Source: Candidatus Uabimicrobium amorphum
Lineage (GTDB): Bacteria; Planctomycetota; Uabimicrobiia; Uabimicrobiales; Uabimicrobiaceae
Length of the DNA stretch: 64,000 bases
Assembly: GCF_009002475.1 (NCBI RefSeq)
Contig: NZ_AP019860.1
Span: 1,674,001 to 1,738,000, forward strand
Reading direction: 5' to 3'
A program made the position numbers and the translations under genes. Of this stretch, positions 27,360-37,100 are shown one piece after another. Below the pieces are notes generated by a model, which was not told the origin of the DNA, searched no databases, and saw nothing but the letters and a program-made list of their open reading frames with translations. Positions within the stretch are counted from its first letter, which is position 1. Each line of letters starts with the position of its first letter.

Positions 27360-28094
27360 CTAACGAAGTAAGAAATGAAGAATATTAGGTTCTAGAGTAG
27401 ATTTTTTCTGATGGTATAGATGGTGGCATCCTCCGCGTACGCAAATCAGTTGCGACTTAGGAATTAAACGTAACAGCTTCTGGTATTGGTCTGGAGAAAT
27501 GAGAGCATCTTTGTCTCCGCCAATAATTAGCGTTTCACTATTGATTTTTGGCAAAAAGTTTTCACTATTACGTCTTTTTAGTGCTTCCACAAGCAAGGTG
27601 AGCTGGTGAGGATTTTGCGGTTTTTTGAAGAATAAGTATTTCATAAACGAATGTTTGTTTGTAAAATAGTGCGACATACTTTTGTGCAAAGATTGCCAAC
27701 GATCTTGTTGCACATAGCGCACCCAATGCTCATATACTTCTTGGGATTTGGCGTTTGATTTTGTAGATGTAGAAACTAAAACTAATTTTTTTAGCGCTTG
27801 CCGCGTTGCGAGATGCTGTGCAATAAAAGCACCTTCTTCCATGGCAAGCACAGCATATGGCTGTAGTTGCATTAAACGTTTATGATATTCTTCTACAACA
27901 GACAAAAATGTACCTTTTTCTGGTAAATGGTTAAAAGTAATCACATTTACCGTAAAGTACTTTGCATAATAAGAAAAATATGATGGAGAAAGTAGCTTCC
28001 AAATTGTAGGATATAAAAGTGTCGATATTCCGGGAATAATAACCAAATTTTTTTTGTTGCCCGAACGCCAAATCGAAGCGCGAGTATTTTCCAT
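27360..28094 (-). CDS. alpha/beta-hydrolase-fold protein lacking the nucleophilic Ser
   Basis: The protein has about 244 residues (start ATG 28094, or GTG 28106 for 248). The fold is that of a small lipase/esterase: VIIPGI oxyanion region, a strand-nucleophile elbow, KLVLVSTS, ETLIIGGDKDALI with the acid Asp, and GGCHHLYHQ with the His. The elbow, normally GxSxG, reads LAMEEGAFIA, so Ser is replaced by Glu. Either catalysis differs (haloalkane-type hydrolases use Asp) or it is non-enzymatic. It is divergent from the chemoreceptor-like gene. Confidence 0.7.
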   Translation of the reverse strand: MENTRASIWRSGNKKNLVIIPGISTLLYPTIWKLLSPSYFSYYAKYFTVNVITFNHLPEKGTFLSVVEEYHKRLMQLQPYAVLAMEEGAFIAQHLATRQALKKLVLVSTSTKSNAKSQEVYEHWVRYVQQDRWQSLHKSMSHYFTNKHSFMKYLFFKKPQNPHQLTLLVEALKRRNSENFLPKINSETLIIGGDKDALISPDQYQKLLRLIPKSQLICVRGGCHHLYHQKKSTLEPNILHFLLR

Positions 28095-28264
28095 ATTGAA
28101 TTCCACAACAATACTTAAAATTCACAAAGGTATGGGTAGATAGTCTTTGTAGTTTGTCAGGAAACCTGACGATACAATTTTCTAGATTAAATGAAAAGCA
28201 AGAACAAAGCAACAAAAAATTGATGGTTGCAGTTTATAAAACTATTGGTAAAAAGGTAGAATCG

Positions 28265-29866
28265 ATGAATAGTATATGGAACTTGAGATATCATGTGGCT
28301 ATTTTTACTTTGTTATTTGCCTCTATCTATATTTTTTGGCAACTACAAAAAATAGATTTACTAAGTAGCGCCGATGTCGTTGAATTTGTGAGCGAATTAA
28401 AACAGGTAGATCAAACCCTCAACGAAGAGATTTTAGAAATACGCTACTTTCGTCGTGACAATTACAATTACATGACAAAAATGGTTTCAGAACTAGAAGA
28501 ATTCCCCAATAGGGTAAAAAGAAGTAACATTCAGAGATTTCTACAAGATAAAATAGCATTTCAGCAAAACTTTATTCAGTTGGAAACAACACTGCGAAAA
28601 AAACTTGCGTTGGTACAAAATTTTAAAAATCTCCATGGTACATTACATCGTTCCCTTGAATCATTTCCCAAAATGGTACAAAAACACATGCAGGAACAAC
28701 CATCGGCGGAAAACGAACTTTATTTTTTGTTACTCAAGTCGTTTGTTCACAATTTTACCAATAGCGAAGGTGCCAAAGCCGATGTTGAGCGTATTGTGGC
28801 ATACGCAAACAAAAATAACTGTAAGCCCATTGCAACAATGCTGAAAAGTATCGACCAACAACGACAAGACCTAGACAAAACCCTGAGTGCGATTTTACAA
28901 TCTCCCACAACAACAAATCTCAACAACTTTTTCCAACAATATAAAGAATACCACCATGAACAGTTGCGCCAATTTTCCTACCACAAATCGGCATTAATCA
29001 TCGCATTTGTTTTGTTTATCATTACGTTATTTCTACTACTATACAGTTGGCAAAACAAAACGCAATCGACAAAACCTCTAACAAAAATTTGTCAGGAATT
29101 GTACGATGAAGTGGGAAATGTCGGTCAAACTTCCGACCGCCTAAAGAAAACCAGCGAATGGATTACCACCAACGGCAAACAACAAAATTCTGCAATACAA
29201 AATACCAACATTTTACTTCGTGAAATGACACAAGTGGCACAAATTCACTGGCAAGAATGTGCCAAAGCCCAAGAGATTACAGATAAAGCCGATTCATCAA
29301 TTCGCGACAGCATCAATCACTCTCATAAAATGATTCTCGCCATCAAAGAAATGGAAGCGGCAAGTTACGAGGCATCGACCATTTTGCAAAATATCCAAGA
29401 AATCGCCAAGCAAAGTAAAATTGTGGGACTAAACGCGACCATTGAAGCCGCAAAATCAGACAATGAGGTTTTTGAGTTAGTTGCACAAGAGGTGAGTAGT
29501 TTAGCAATTCGCAGTGCCGAAGCATTGGAAGAAACAAGCAGTCAAATCTTAAACTCTCAGGAAAGAAGTCGCCAAGGAACCAACTTGACAGAAAACATTT
29601 TACTATACCTAAGTGACACACAGTTCAAAATTCAGAGTCTTGAAGAAAAGATTGATAAGATGAATGCCTATTTCCAAAAGCAAAAATCGAGTTTTGAAAC
29701 ATTTGGCCATGCCGTGGACTTTGTGACTACTTCGATCAAAAAGAACGATGAGTTTTCTCAGGAAAACGCGCAGCTAGCGGAAAATTTACATAGTCTATCT
29801 TCTAAGTTAAAAAAGAGTGTAAACACAATGCTATCCATTAGCAAAGAAATGGCGATGAAGAAGTAA
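28265..29866 (+). CDS. methyl-accepting chemotaxis-like membrane receptor
   Basis: This protein of about 533 residues begins at ATG 28265 (AAGG upstream), with TTG 28154 or ATG 28223 as alternatives. It has a membrane helix near its N-terminus, then about 200 residues of helical periplasmic sensor with DAHL-like character (EFVSELKQVDQTLNEEILEI and RYFRRDNYNYM). A second helix precedes a cytoplasmic coiled coil. The signalling tip reads IVGLNATIEAAKS...VAQEVSSLAIRS, close to the MCP consensus. No HAMP domain is evident and no che gene is nearby. Confidence 0.8.
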   Translation: MNSIWNLRYHVAIFTLLFASIYIFWQLQKIDLLSSADVVEFVSELKQVDQTLNEEILEIRYFRRDNYNYMTKMVSELEEFPNRVKRSNIQRFLQDKIAFQQNFIQLETTLRKKLALVQNFKNLHGTLHRSLESFPKMVQKHMQEQPSAENELYFLLLKSFVHNFTNSEGAKADVERIVAYANKNNCKPIATMLKSIDQQRQDLDKTLSAILQSPTTTNLNNFFQQYKEYHHEQLRQFSYHKSALIIAFVLFIITLFLLLYSWQNKTQSTKPLTKICQELYDEVGNVGQTSDRLKKTSEWITTNGKQQNSAIQNTNILLREMTQVAQIHWQECAKAQEITDKADSSIRDSINHSHKMILAIKEMEAASYEASTILQNIQEIAKQSKIVGLNATIEAAKSDNEVFELVAQEVSSLAIRSAEALEETSSQILNSQERSRQGTNLTENILLYLSDTQFKIQSLEEKIDKMNAYFQKQKSSFETFGHAVDFVTTSIKKNDEFSQENAQLAENLHSLSSKLKKSVNTMLSISKEMAMKK

Positions 29867-29893
29867 TCTCACTCTCCACTGCCAAGGTAAGCT

Positions 29894-30109
29894 ATGGATC
29901 TACAAAACCTGGAACGCGCAATTAGATTCCTCGTTTATGCTCACGGCCATCGTTTAGGTACATCGGACATCGCAATGACGATGCTCGTGAGCGCCAATAC
30001 TATTCACTTAACAAATACCTACGTAAAACTTGCACTACACGTAAAAAAAATCCCCAAAAATCATCGAGCGCATTGCCATATATATTTCCCTATGACATTA
30101 CTACCCTAG
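29894..30109 (+). CDS. small hypothetical protein
   Basis: This is a possible 71-residue gene, 27 bases after the receptor gene, with an AAGG site six bases before its ATG. Its end overlaps the end of the convergent membrane-protein gene by nine bases. The protein is basic and His-rich, with no family I recognise. It could be spurious. Confidence 0.3.
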   Translation: MDLQNLERAIRFLVYAHGHRLGTSDIAMTMLVSANTIHLTNTYVKLALHVKKIPKNHRAHCHIYFPMTLLP

Positions 30110-31231
30110 AATAGTTGCTTGGGAAGTGCTCGTTAGAAATTTTTTGTTGCGTTGATGAGCAACAAATAGTAATAGAAGTAGTAGCAACCCTCCGCCAACA
30201 TTACCGCCATAAAATAATTGTAAGTACTGTCGACCAGCGTTGGCATGTGCTAATTTTACGGAGGTTTTCTCTTCGACTTGTCCATCGCGAATCATATAGG
30301 TATTTCCCCCCATAAATTTGGGATATTTGTACTCAATGTACACAACGGTTAAAACTTCCTTGTTCTGTAGCTGTGATTGCGATGGCATGGTAACTTGTGC
30401 ATATATATGTGATTTTGTATCGCGTTCAGAACTTTCAAAACTTATTGTTTGTTCCCAAGAATTATTATTGGTCGTTGCTTTGGCATCAAAGCTTTGTCCT
30501 TCCATAAAAATATTGGCAACCGCGATTCCTCGCCAATAGCCTTTGATGCTGTAAATGGCTTTTTTAAAGTAATATCGCGACGTATCGTTTGGACCGATAA
30601 TTTGTGGATACCACTGGGGATTTAGAGGCCATTTTTTTGTGGTGCGTACAACTTCTGGAGTTATGATAAATAAAAGTGATAAAGCACACAACGCAGATAA
30701 AAACCCCGAGTATATGTGAGTAATTTCGTTTGGAGGGATATCACCTTCTAAATTGCCTTGTTTTTCAAGCTTGAGTTGCGCAGGATGTTGTTCACGTTGT
30801 TTGGCAATTTTGCGTTGCGCAACGAGATTATTATTGGGGTTATGGATGTTTGTAATTAGGTGCCAAATAACAATAGAAAAGGCTCCACAGAAATGAATCA
30901 AAACAGCCGTCGTGTAGTGGATTACATGAAAATATGCGATAAGGACTGTGATTAAAAACAAACAAGTAAAAATAATCATCTGCCATATGTAGTGTTTTTT
31001 ACGCTTTGCTGCGACCATCTCTGGCTGAACAACTCCACAATTGGGACAAGGATGATTATCAACTCCTGTTGCCGCTTGTATGACATTCGCTTCAAATGCC
31101 TTAACCGCTTCTTCTTCACTATTTGCCATACCATGCGGGGTTCTTTTCATTACATAGCTAAATATTGAGCCACAATGAATACAAGTATGGGTTTTATGAT
31201 AGAATATTTCTTTGGAGACGGATACTGACAT
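30101..31231 (-). CDS. membrane protein with N-terminal zinc ribbon, unknown
   Basis: The protein has 376 residues. The N-terminus carries paired Cys motifs CIHCG and CPNCG about 45 residues apart, probably one zinc ribbon. Hydrophobic helices lie at about 92-112, 116-136, 176-198 and 340-360, with a beta-rich soluble region of about 130 residues between the third and fourth. I do not recognise the family. Zinc-ribbon plus membrane proteins of this kind are common in planctomycetes and poorly characterised. Confidence 0.65.
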   Translation of the reverse strand: MSVSVSKEIFYHKTHTCIHCGSIFSYVMKRTPHGMANSEEEAVKAFEANVIQAATGVDNHPCPNCGVVQPEMVAAKRKKHYIWQMIIFTCLFLITVLIAYFHVIHYTTAVLIHFCGAFSIVIWHLITNIHNPNNNLVAQRKIAKQREQHPAQLKLEKQGNLEGDIPPNEITHIYSGFLSALCALSLLFIITPEVVRTTKKWPLNPQWYPQIIGPNDTSRYYFKKAIYSIKGYWRGIAVANIFMEGQSFDAKATTNNNSWEQTISFESSERDTKSHIYAQVTMPSQSQLQNKEVLTVVYIEYKYPKFMGGNTYMIRDGQVEEKTSVKLAHANAGRQYLQLFYGGNVGGGLLLLLLLFVAHQRNKKFLTSTSQATILG

Positions 31232-31485
31232 AGTTTTTCTTTCCGTATAAATAAATTGTGCTTGTTGTTTTCGCTTATTATATTGCTAAATTTCTTTTAC
31301 ATCCAGACGGATGTCAATCAACCTTAGCATTATAATGGAACGCAGTTGTTTGAAAAAGCACTTTTGACTGAATAAATGTAAGCCATTATTTCCGAATAGT
31401 CTAATTCAGTTCAAGTTGGGGTTTTCCCCATGAGGAAAATTTAAATGGGAAAGGAAAAAACCTAAACCTCCAGGTGAAGAATATT

Positions 31486-31710
31486 TTACATATACATTTG
31501 TGGATTCTTTAGACCTTTCATCTCGCAGAGAACGATGAATAAATCTCTTAATTCTGCAATACTTTTACCAGGATAAAAGCAAATTCGGTCGTCTCCAATC
31601 AAAGAACGGCCGACTCCCCAATGCTTTAGCCGAAGATCGAAATACACAATCCAACCTTCTTTGTTGGCAATTGTGTATGCTTGCATAAAATCCATTGTAT
31701 TTACTTCCAT
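31486..31710 (-). CDS. small hypothetical protein
   Basis: A 74-residue protein from ATG 31708-31710, with a GGGAG site upstream. It is acidic/mixed, with the motif GWIVYFDLRLKHWGVGRSLI and a predicted alpha-beta composition. I do not recognise it. It is divergent from the terpene synthase gene across about 215 bases that probably hold both promoters. Confidence 0.5.
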   Translation of the reverse strand: MEVNTMDFMQAYTIANKEGWIVYFDLRLKHWGVGRSLIGDDRICFYPGKSIAELRDLFIVLCEMKGLKNPQMYM

Positions 31711-31926
31711 TTGTCTCCCTTTCTAAAAATTTATTACCGTGCTTTCATAGTAACAACCTTGGTAACAAATGGAAACCTAATTTCTTGAGCGAAATTTCCC
31801 TACATACAGCGCCGAAATTTCCCTACTTGATCAATATGAGAACTCCCACATCATAATTAAGAATCTCCCGATTACAAAAACAACGCACGTTTGGTAAGTT
31901 ATCTTCTTTTATTGGGAGTAATGATT

Positions 31927-33759
31927 ATGAGGTTGATGGAACAAGAAAAATTTACGGGGATTAACTTTCATCCGGCAACAAATGAATTTATTTACAGATA
32001 TTATCAATCTCTTCCCCAAATAGACGCTTTTCAAGCAAGAAGTGAAAATTTGTTTATTTGGACATACGAAGGATCTCGACAATTAGTTTTGGATCGTGTC
32101 CCGGAGATTAGCCATGAAGTCTTGTACAACACCAATGTGATTGCAGTGCTTCTCAATGTCATGATTGATGACATTGCCGACATGATACTAGATGAAAAGC
32201 TTCTACATGGGACTCTTGAAATTCTGGAAACAGGTCAAGACCACCATGGTATCTTACATTCATTTCCAGAATGGCAAATGTATTTGTCGTTGTTGATGGA
32301 CATAAGAAATTATCTCAATGAAACAATCAAAACATGGCCGCAATACGCATTATGGATTTCGGATCTAGTGTTTTTTATCAGACGGCTAAAAACAGCGATG
32401 ATGGGCAGTCTTTATTTCAATCAATCTTTTCACAACAGCAAAACATCTAACTGGAATTTTGAAAAGTATGTCGTCGAGATGTCTCCACCAATTCACACGT
32501 TTATTTATGGCATTTTTAACCTAATGCTAATAGAAGAATTAGAATACAAGGAACGAGAAGCCATTGTTTCCGCATTGTACCAAGGGGAACAATTTATGGC
32601 AATGAGTAACTGGCTTTCCACTTGGGAAGTAGAGATTGAACAAAGCGACTACACCAGTGGAGTCGTACTGTGGGCATTAAACAATAATATACTCAGCAAG
32701 GAAGAGCTGAACGATGTCCCACACGCGAAGCAAAAAATTCAGAAAAGTGTTTGCATATCTGATTTTGCTGAAAAAATGGAGGAAAAACTTTCTATTATCC
32801 AAGGTTTACGTTCTAGAGTCAGCACCTTTAGTCTGGAAAAATATATAGAAGATTTGCGTGAAGTACATGATTTACATATGAACTTTAACAAAATGCTGAA
32901 ATATCAATTGGAGAATGAAATTATGTTATCGCATGAGGAAAAGAGAAAAATTACAGAATATTACAGTCAAGCTGATAAATCGTACCAGAACTGGGGTAAC
33001 TCTGTCTACGAACTGCACTATGGCTATAGAGACCACCCACAAGATAAACACCACACTTCCCTTATTCGTATGAATGAAGAAGTCGCGCAAGAAGCAAAGG
33101 TTCAAAAGGGTGACAGAATTTTAGATGCTGGTTGTGGAGTAGGGGCTAGTGTGATTTGGCTGGCGAAAAACTTTGATGCCACTGCTTCGGGAATTTCACT
33201 TTCTCCCCTGCAAGTCGAAAAAGCCAACAAATTTATGCATGAACACCAACTAGAGTCACGCGTGGATTTTTCGGTTCAGGACTTTACCAAGACTAATTTT
33301 CCCGATAATCATTTTGATGTTGTGTGGGGATTAGAAAGCATTTGTCATGCCATTGACAAAAAAGATTTTATCGAAGAAGCTTGGCGAATCTTAAAACCAG
33401 GTGGTCGCATTGTTGTGGGTGACACTTTTTTGGTGCGGGAAGAGTTGAGCGAAATAGAAGAACACGCTCTACGAAAATGGTTAGATGGCTTTGCCATTGA
33501 CAATCTCGCTTCCACAAAAAGTTTTATCGAAAACCTGGAGAATAGCAGTTTTCAACAAATCAAAGTACGAGACATCACCGAAAACATAATGGGCTCCGCA
33601 AATGAAATTTACCAACGTGGTAAAAGTGGATACCCTGATGATTTAATCAACAAAAACAAAAGCATTGTACAAATTAAGCATGTAGAAGCATGTTTATTCC
33701 AAAAAATCTGCCTAGATTTTGGGCTGTGGAGATATCAGATTATTAGTGCACAGAAATAA
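31927..33759 (+). CDS. terpene synthase-SAM methyltransferase fusion
   Basis: This protein has about 610 residues from ATG 31927 (GGGAG eight bases upstream). The positions here count from an in-frame TTG at 31891. The N-terminal half has the class I terpene synthase marks: a DDxxD-type DDIAD (93-97) and an NSE-type triad N240/T244/E248 in SNWLSTWEVEIEQ, at normal spacing. Residues about 340-622 are a class I methyltransferase of the UbiE/tocopherol-MT kind: RILDAGCGVGAS (409-420), then FDVVWGLESICHA and LKPGGRIVVGD. One polypeptide could therefore methylate and cyclise a prenyl diphosphate, or methylate the terpene product. The giant kinase gene follows. Confidence 0.75.
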   Translation: MRLMEQEKFTGINFHPATNEFIYRYYQSLPQIDAFQARSENLFIWTYEGSRQLVLDRVPEISHEVLYNTNVIAVLLNVMIDDIADMILDEKLLHGTLEILETGQDHHGILHSFPEWQMYLSLLMDIRNYLNETIKTWPQYALWISDLVFFIRRLKTAMMGSLYFNQSFHNSKTSNWNFEKYVVEMSPPIHTFIYGIFNLMLIEELEYKEREAIVSALYQGEQFMAMSNWLSTWEVEIEQSDYTSGVVLWALNNNILSKEELNDVPHAKQKIQKSVCISDFAEKMEEKLSIIQGLRSRVSTFSLEKYIEDLREVHDLHMNFNKMLKYQLENEIMLSHEEKRKITEYYSQADKSYQNWGNSVYELHYGYRDHPQDKHHTSLIRMNEEVAQEAKVQKGDRILDAGCGVGASVIWLAKNFDATASGISLSPLQVEKANKFMHEHQLESRVDFSVQDFTKTNFPDNHFDVVWGLESICHAIDKKDFIEEAWRILKPGGRIVVGDTFLVREELSEIEEHALRKWLDGFAIDNLASTKSFIENLENSSFQQIKVRDITENIMGSANEIYQRGKSGYPDDLINKNKSIVQIKHVEACLFQKICLDFGLWRYQIISAQK

Positions 33760-33762
33760 ATT

Positions 33763-33902
33763 TTACGATCCTGATTCCACCCCTGCTCCTGATTACTCAT
33801 CCCGTCAAACTTCACATTCGTTATGTGAAGTTTGATACAATAAAAGAATTAGCCATTCACTTATACAAAGTTTCGGGAGCAGGATTGAAATCAGGATCGT
33901 AA
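33763..33902. repeat. 140-bp MITE-like element with imperfect inverted ends and inner hairpin
   Basis: Outer arms of about 29 bases (33763-33791, ttacgatcctgatt..., and 33874-33902) are imperfect reverse complements. Inside is a perfect 13-bp hairpin, tcaaacttcacat (33805-33817) with 33823-33835. It starts three bases after the fusion gene stop. It could be a non-autonomous mobile element or a branched terminator. Confidence 0.65.
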
Positions 33903-34020
33903 CTCATATAAAGTATTGCATTTTCATAAAACCTCCCCTGACAGTCATTTTTTTATCAACGACGAACAATCACCTCGAAGCTTTCAATTTGAAAATCAAA
34001 ACATATTCTTGAATATATTC

Positions 34021-34058
34021 ATATACTGTATTTATTTTTGCAAATAAATACAGTATAT
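34021..34058. promoter_or_regulatory. perfect 17-bp palindrome upstream of giant kinase gene
   Basis: atatactgtatttattt (34021-34037) pairs with 34042-34058 around ttgc. It lies 71 bases before the ATG at 34130 and has no T-run. It is a good candidate operator for a dimeric regulator or a leader hairpin. The rest of 33903-34129 shows only AT-rich sequence. Confidence 0.6.
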
Positions 34059-34129
34059 TTACTTATAATCTTTCATTATGCTTATTTTCAACCTAAGAAA
34101 TCTAATTACTATAAGTGGGATCTATTACA

Positions 34130-37100
34130 ATGTTAACTCTTCAAGGCTACAAAATAACGGAAAGGATTTATGAAGGGAGAGAGACAGAGGTCTTCAAAGG
34201 ATACAAAAACCAACAGGCGTTGATATTTAAATCACTAAAAGGCGAGTACCCTTCTAGAAGGGCCTTAGCTAGATTTAGACGAGAATATGAAATCGTAAAA
34301 AACTTGGACATCGACGGAATTGTCGAAGTAGTTGATCTAGTAGAATATCGAAATAGCCTAGTTATCGTCCTAAAAGATTTTGGTGGCGTTCCTCTTTCTA
34401 AAGTAATCGCTGACAAAAAAATCACTATTGATATTTTTTTCCCCATTGCAATTGCCATTGTAAAAATTTTGGGAAATATCCACAAACATAACCTCATCCA
34501 CAAGGATATCAAACCAAGTAACATCATTATCAACTATGACAATCTCGACGTCAAAATAGCCGACTTCGGCATTTCCACTTTTCTTTCGCGAGAAGTTCCT
34601 CAAGTCCGCAATCCTAAGTTACTAGAAGGTACTTTGGCCTACATGTCGCCGGAACAAACCGGCTGGATAAATCGCGGCCTGGACTACCGCACAGATTTTT
34701 ATTCCCTGGGCATCACTTTTTACCAAATGCTAACAAGTCGTTTGCCCTTTTCTGGTAAAGACGCTCTGGAATTGATGCATGCCCAAATTGCTAAGGTAGC
34801 TCCTTCTCCTCATAAAATAGAAGACATTCCTCCATCACTATCTCTGATTGTCGACAAACTTATGGCAAAAACAGTAAAGGAAAGATATCAAAGTGCTCGC
34901 GGTCTTTTATTAGATCTAGAGGATTGTTTTTCGAAATGGAGAGATAACGAGATACATCTTTTTGTTCCCAAGAATGCGGAAATATCAGAACGATTTCAAC
35001 TATCTGAAAAGCTATATGGGCGAGACAAGGAACTTGAAATACTCCTAAATAGTTTTAACGAGGTGAGCAAAGGCCGCATGGAGACCCTTCTGGTTTGTGG
35101 GCATGCAGGAACGGGTAAATCTACTCTTATCCATGAAATTTACAAGTCGGTGCTAGCCAAAAAAGGTTATTTTATTACCGGAAAATTCGATCAAAAAGAA
35201 CGAAATGTCCCCTACAGTGGTTTTAAGTCGGCATTCAAAAAATTAATCGTTCAAATTCTAGGAGAGAATGAGGAAGTCATTTATCTTTGGCGTAGAAAAC
35301 TGTTAAAAGCGTTTGCTGATAATGGACAGGTACTAATCGATTTTATCCCAGAAATCGAACTTATCATAGGAAAGCAACCTACTTTAGAAAAACTCCCTGG
35401 TACTGAGTCGCAAAATCGCTTCAATGTTGTTTTTATCAACTTTATACGTGCACTTGCTCAACAAGAGAGCCCTCTTGTTATTTTTTTAGATGATTTACAG
35501 TGGAGTGACTCAGGAACGCAGAATTTATTAAAATTGCTTATAGACAATAGTTTACCACACCTCTTCTTATTGGGAGCATATCGCGATAATGAAATAGATG
35601 GTTCCCATCCTCTTGCGATGACTTTAGAAAGTATAGAACAAAAACATTTGATAAAAAAAATATCTCTATCCCCATTGACATTTCCCTATGTAAACAAGTG
35701 GATCGCAGATTCTCTGAACACATCTTCTGAAAAATCGCAATCTTTTTCACAATTAATTTTTCGCAAAACCACAGGGAATCCTTTTTTTGTCAAGCAGTTT
35801 ATCACCACTTTATACCAAGACGGTATACTAACCTTTGATGATAAAACGAATTGTTGGCAAGCTCCATTAGAGGAAATCCAGCAAATGAATGTTGCTGAGA
35901 ATGTCGTCGCATTTATGGCCGAGAAATTATCAAAACTTCCCTCTTCTAGTCTAGAGTTGATAAAAGTTGCAGCCACAATCGGAAATACTTTTAAATGGCA
36001 GCTCCTCGCGACTGTTCTTGAGCAAAAAATCACCGAAATAAAACATGATGTAGAAGAGCTTGTAAAAAAAGGCTTTATTTTTCCGGTGGGAACTTTTGAT
36101 ATTACCTTTGTAAGCGATGAATTTCTCGAAGAAATTTCATTTCGATTTGCCCACGACAAGATTCAACAGGCAGCGTACTCTTTGATAGAGAAAGAGTACA
36201 TAAAAGATATCCATCTTTCTATTGGTAAAATTATAGCACAAAAATCACCTGAAATGATTTTTCAACTTGTTTATCATATGAATTTAGCAATGGATCTACT
36301 TTCTCAAAATGAAAAACTCCAACTGGTGGAATACAATCTACAGGCAGGTAAAAAAGCCATGTCGTCCGCCGCGTATTCTTCCGCATGTGAATATTTTATC
36401 GCCGGAAGAACTTTACTACCCGAGAATGCCTGGGAAAACCTTTATCCTCTAACTCTATCTCTCCATAGCAAAGCAGCAGAATGTGAACATTTGAACGGTA
36501 ATTTCGAAAATGCGAAAAAATTATTTTCTCTGTCACTGTTGCATGTTAAAAGCAACGTAGAAAGGGCAGATATATACAACATTAAGATTACCTTTCATAC
36601 AAACTTGGGAGAACACCAGCAAGCTCTAAGTCTTGGAAAAGAAGGATTAATATTTTTTGGCATACAGGTTCCGGAACTTCCCGGTAAAGGAACTGTCCTG
36701 CAAGAGGTTCTCAAAGTCAAATGGCTTCTGCGTGGAAAAAAAACAGAGCAACTACTCTATTTACCAGAAATGGTCGATCCCAATGCCCTAGCAGCTATGA
36801 AATTATTAATGAGTATAAGTCCTTCTACATTTTTTGTAAGCCCAAATCTATGGGCTTGGGGTATCCTCAAAATGCTTTATCTTACCTTGAAGTACGGAAA
36901 CACCCCCATCTCTGCTTTTGTTTATGTCTGCTATGGAATCATTGTCGGTTCAGGATCAGGAAATTATAAAAAAGGCTATGACTTCGGTAAATTGGCCATA
37001 GAGGTTGCCGAAAAATATGGAGATCTTCGTCTAAAAACCAAAGCTTTTAATTTATTTGGTTCTTTAGTTGGGCATTGGCAACAACATGCGATCGATGACA

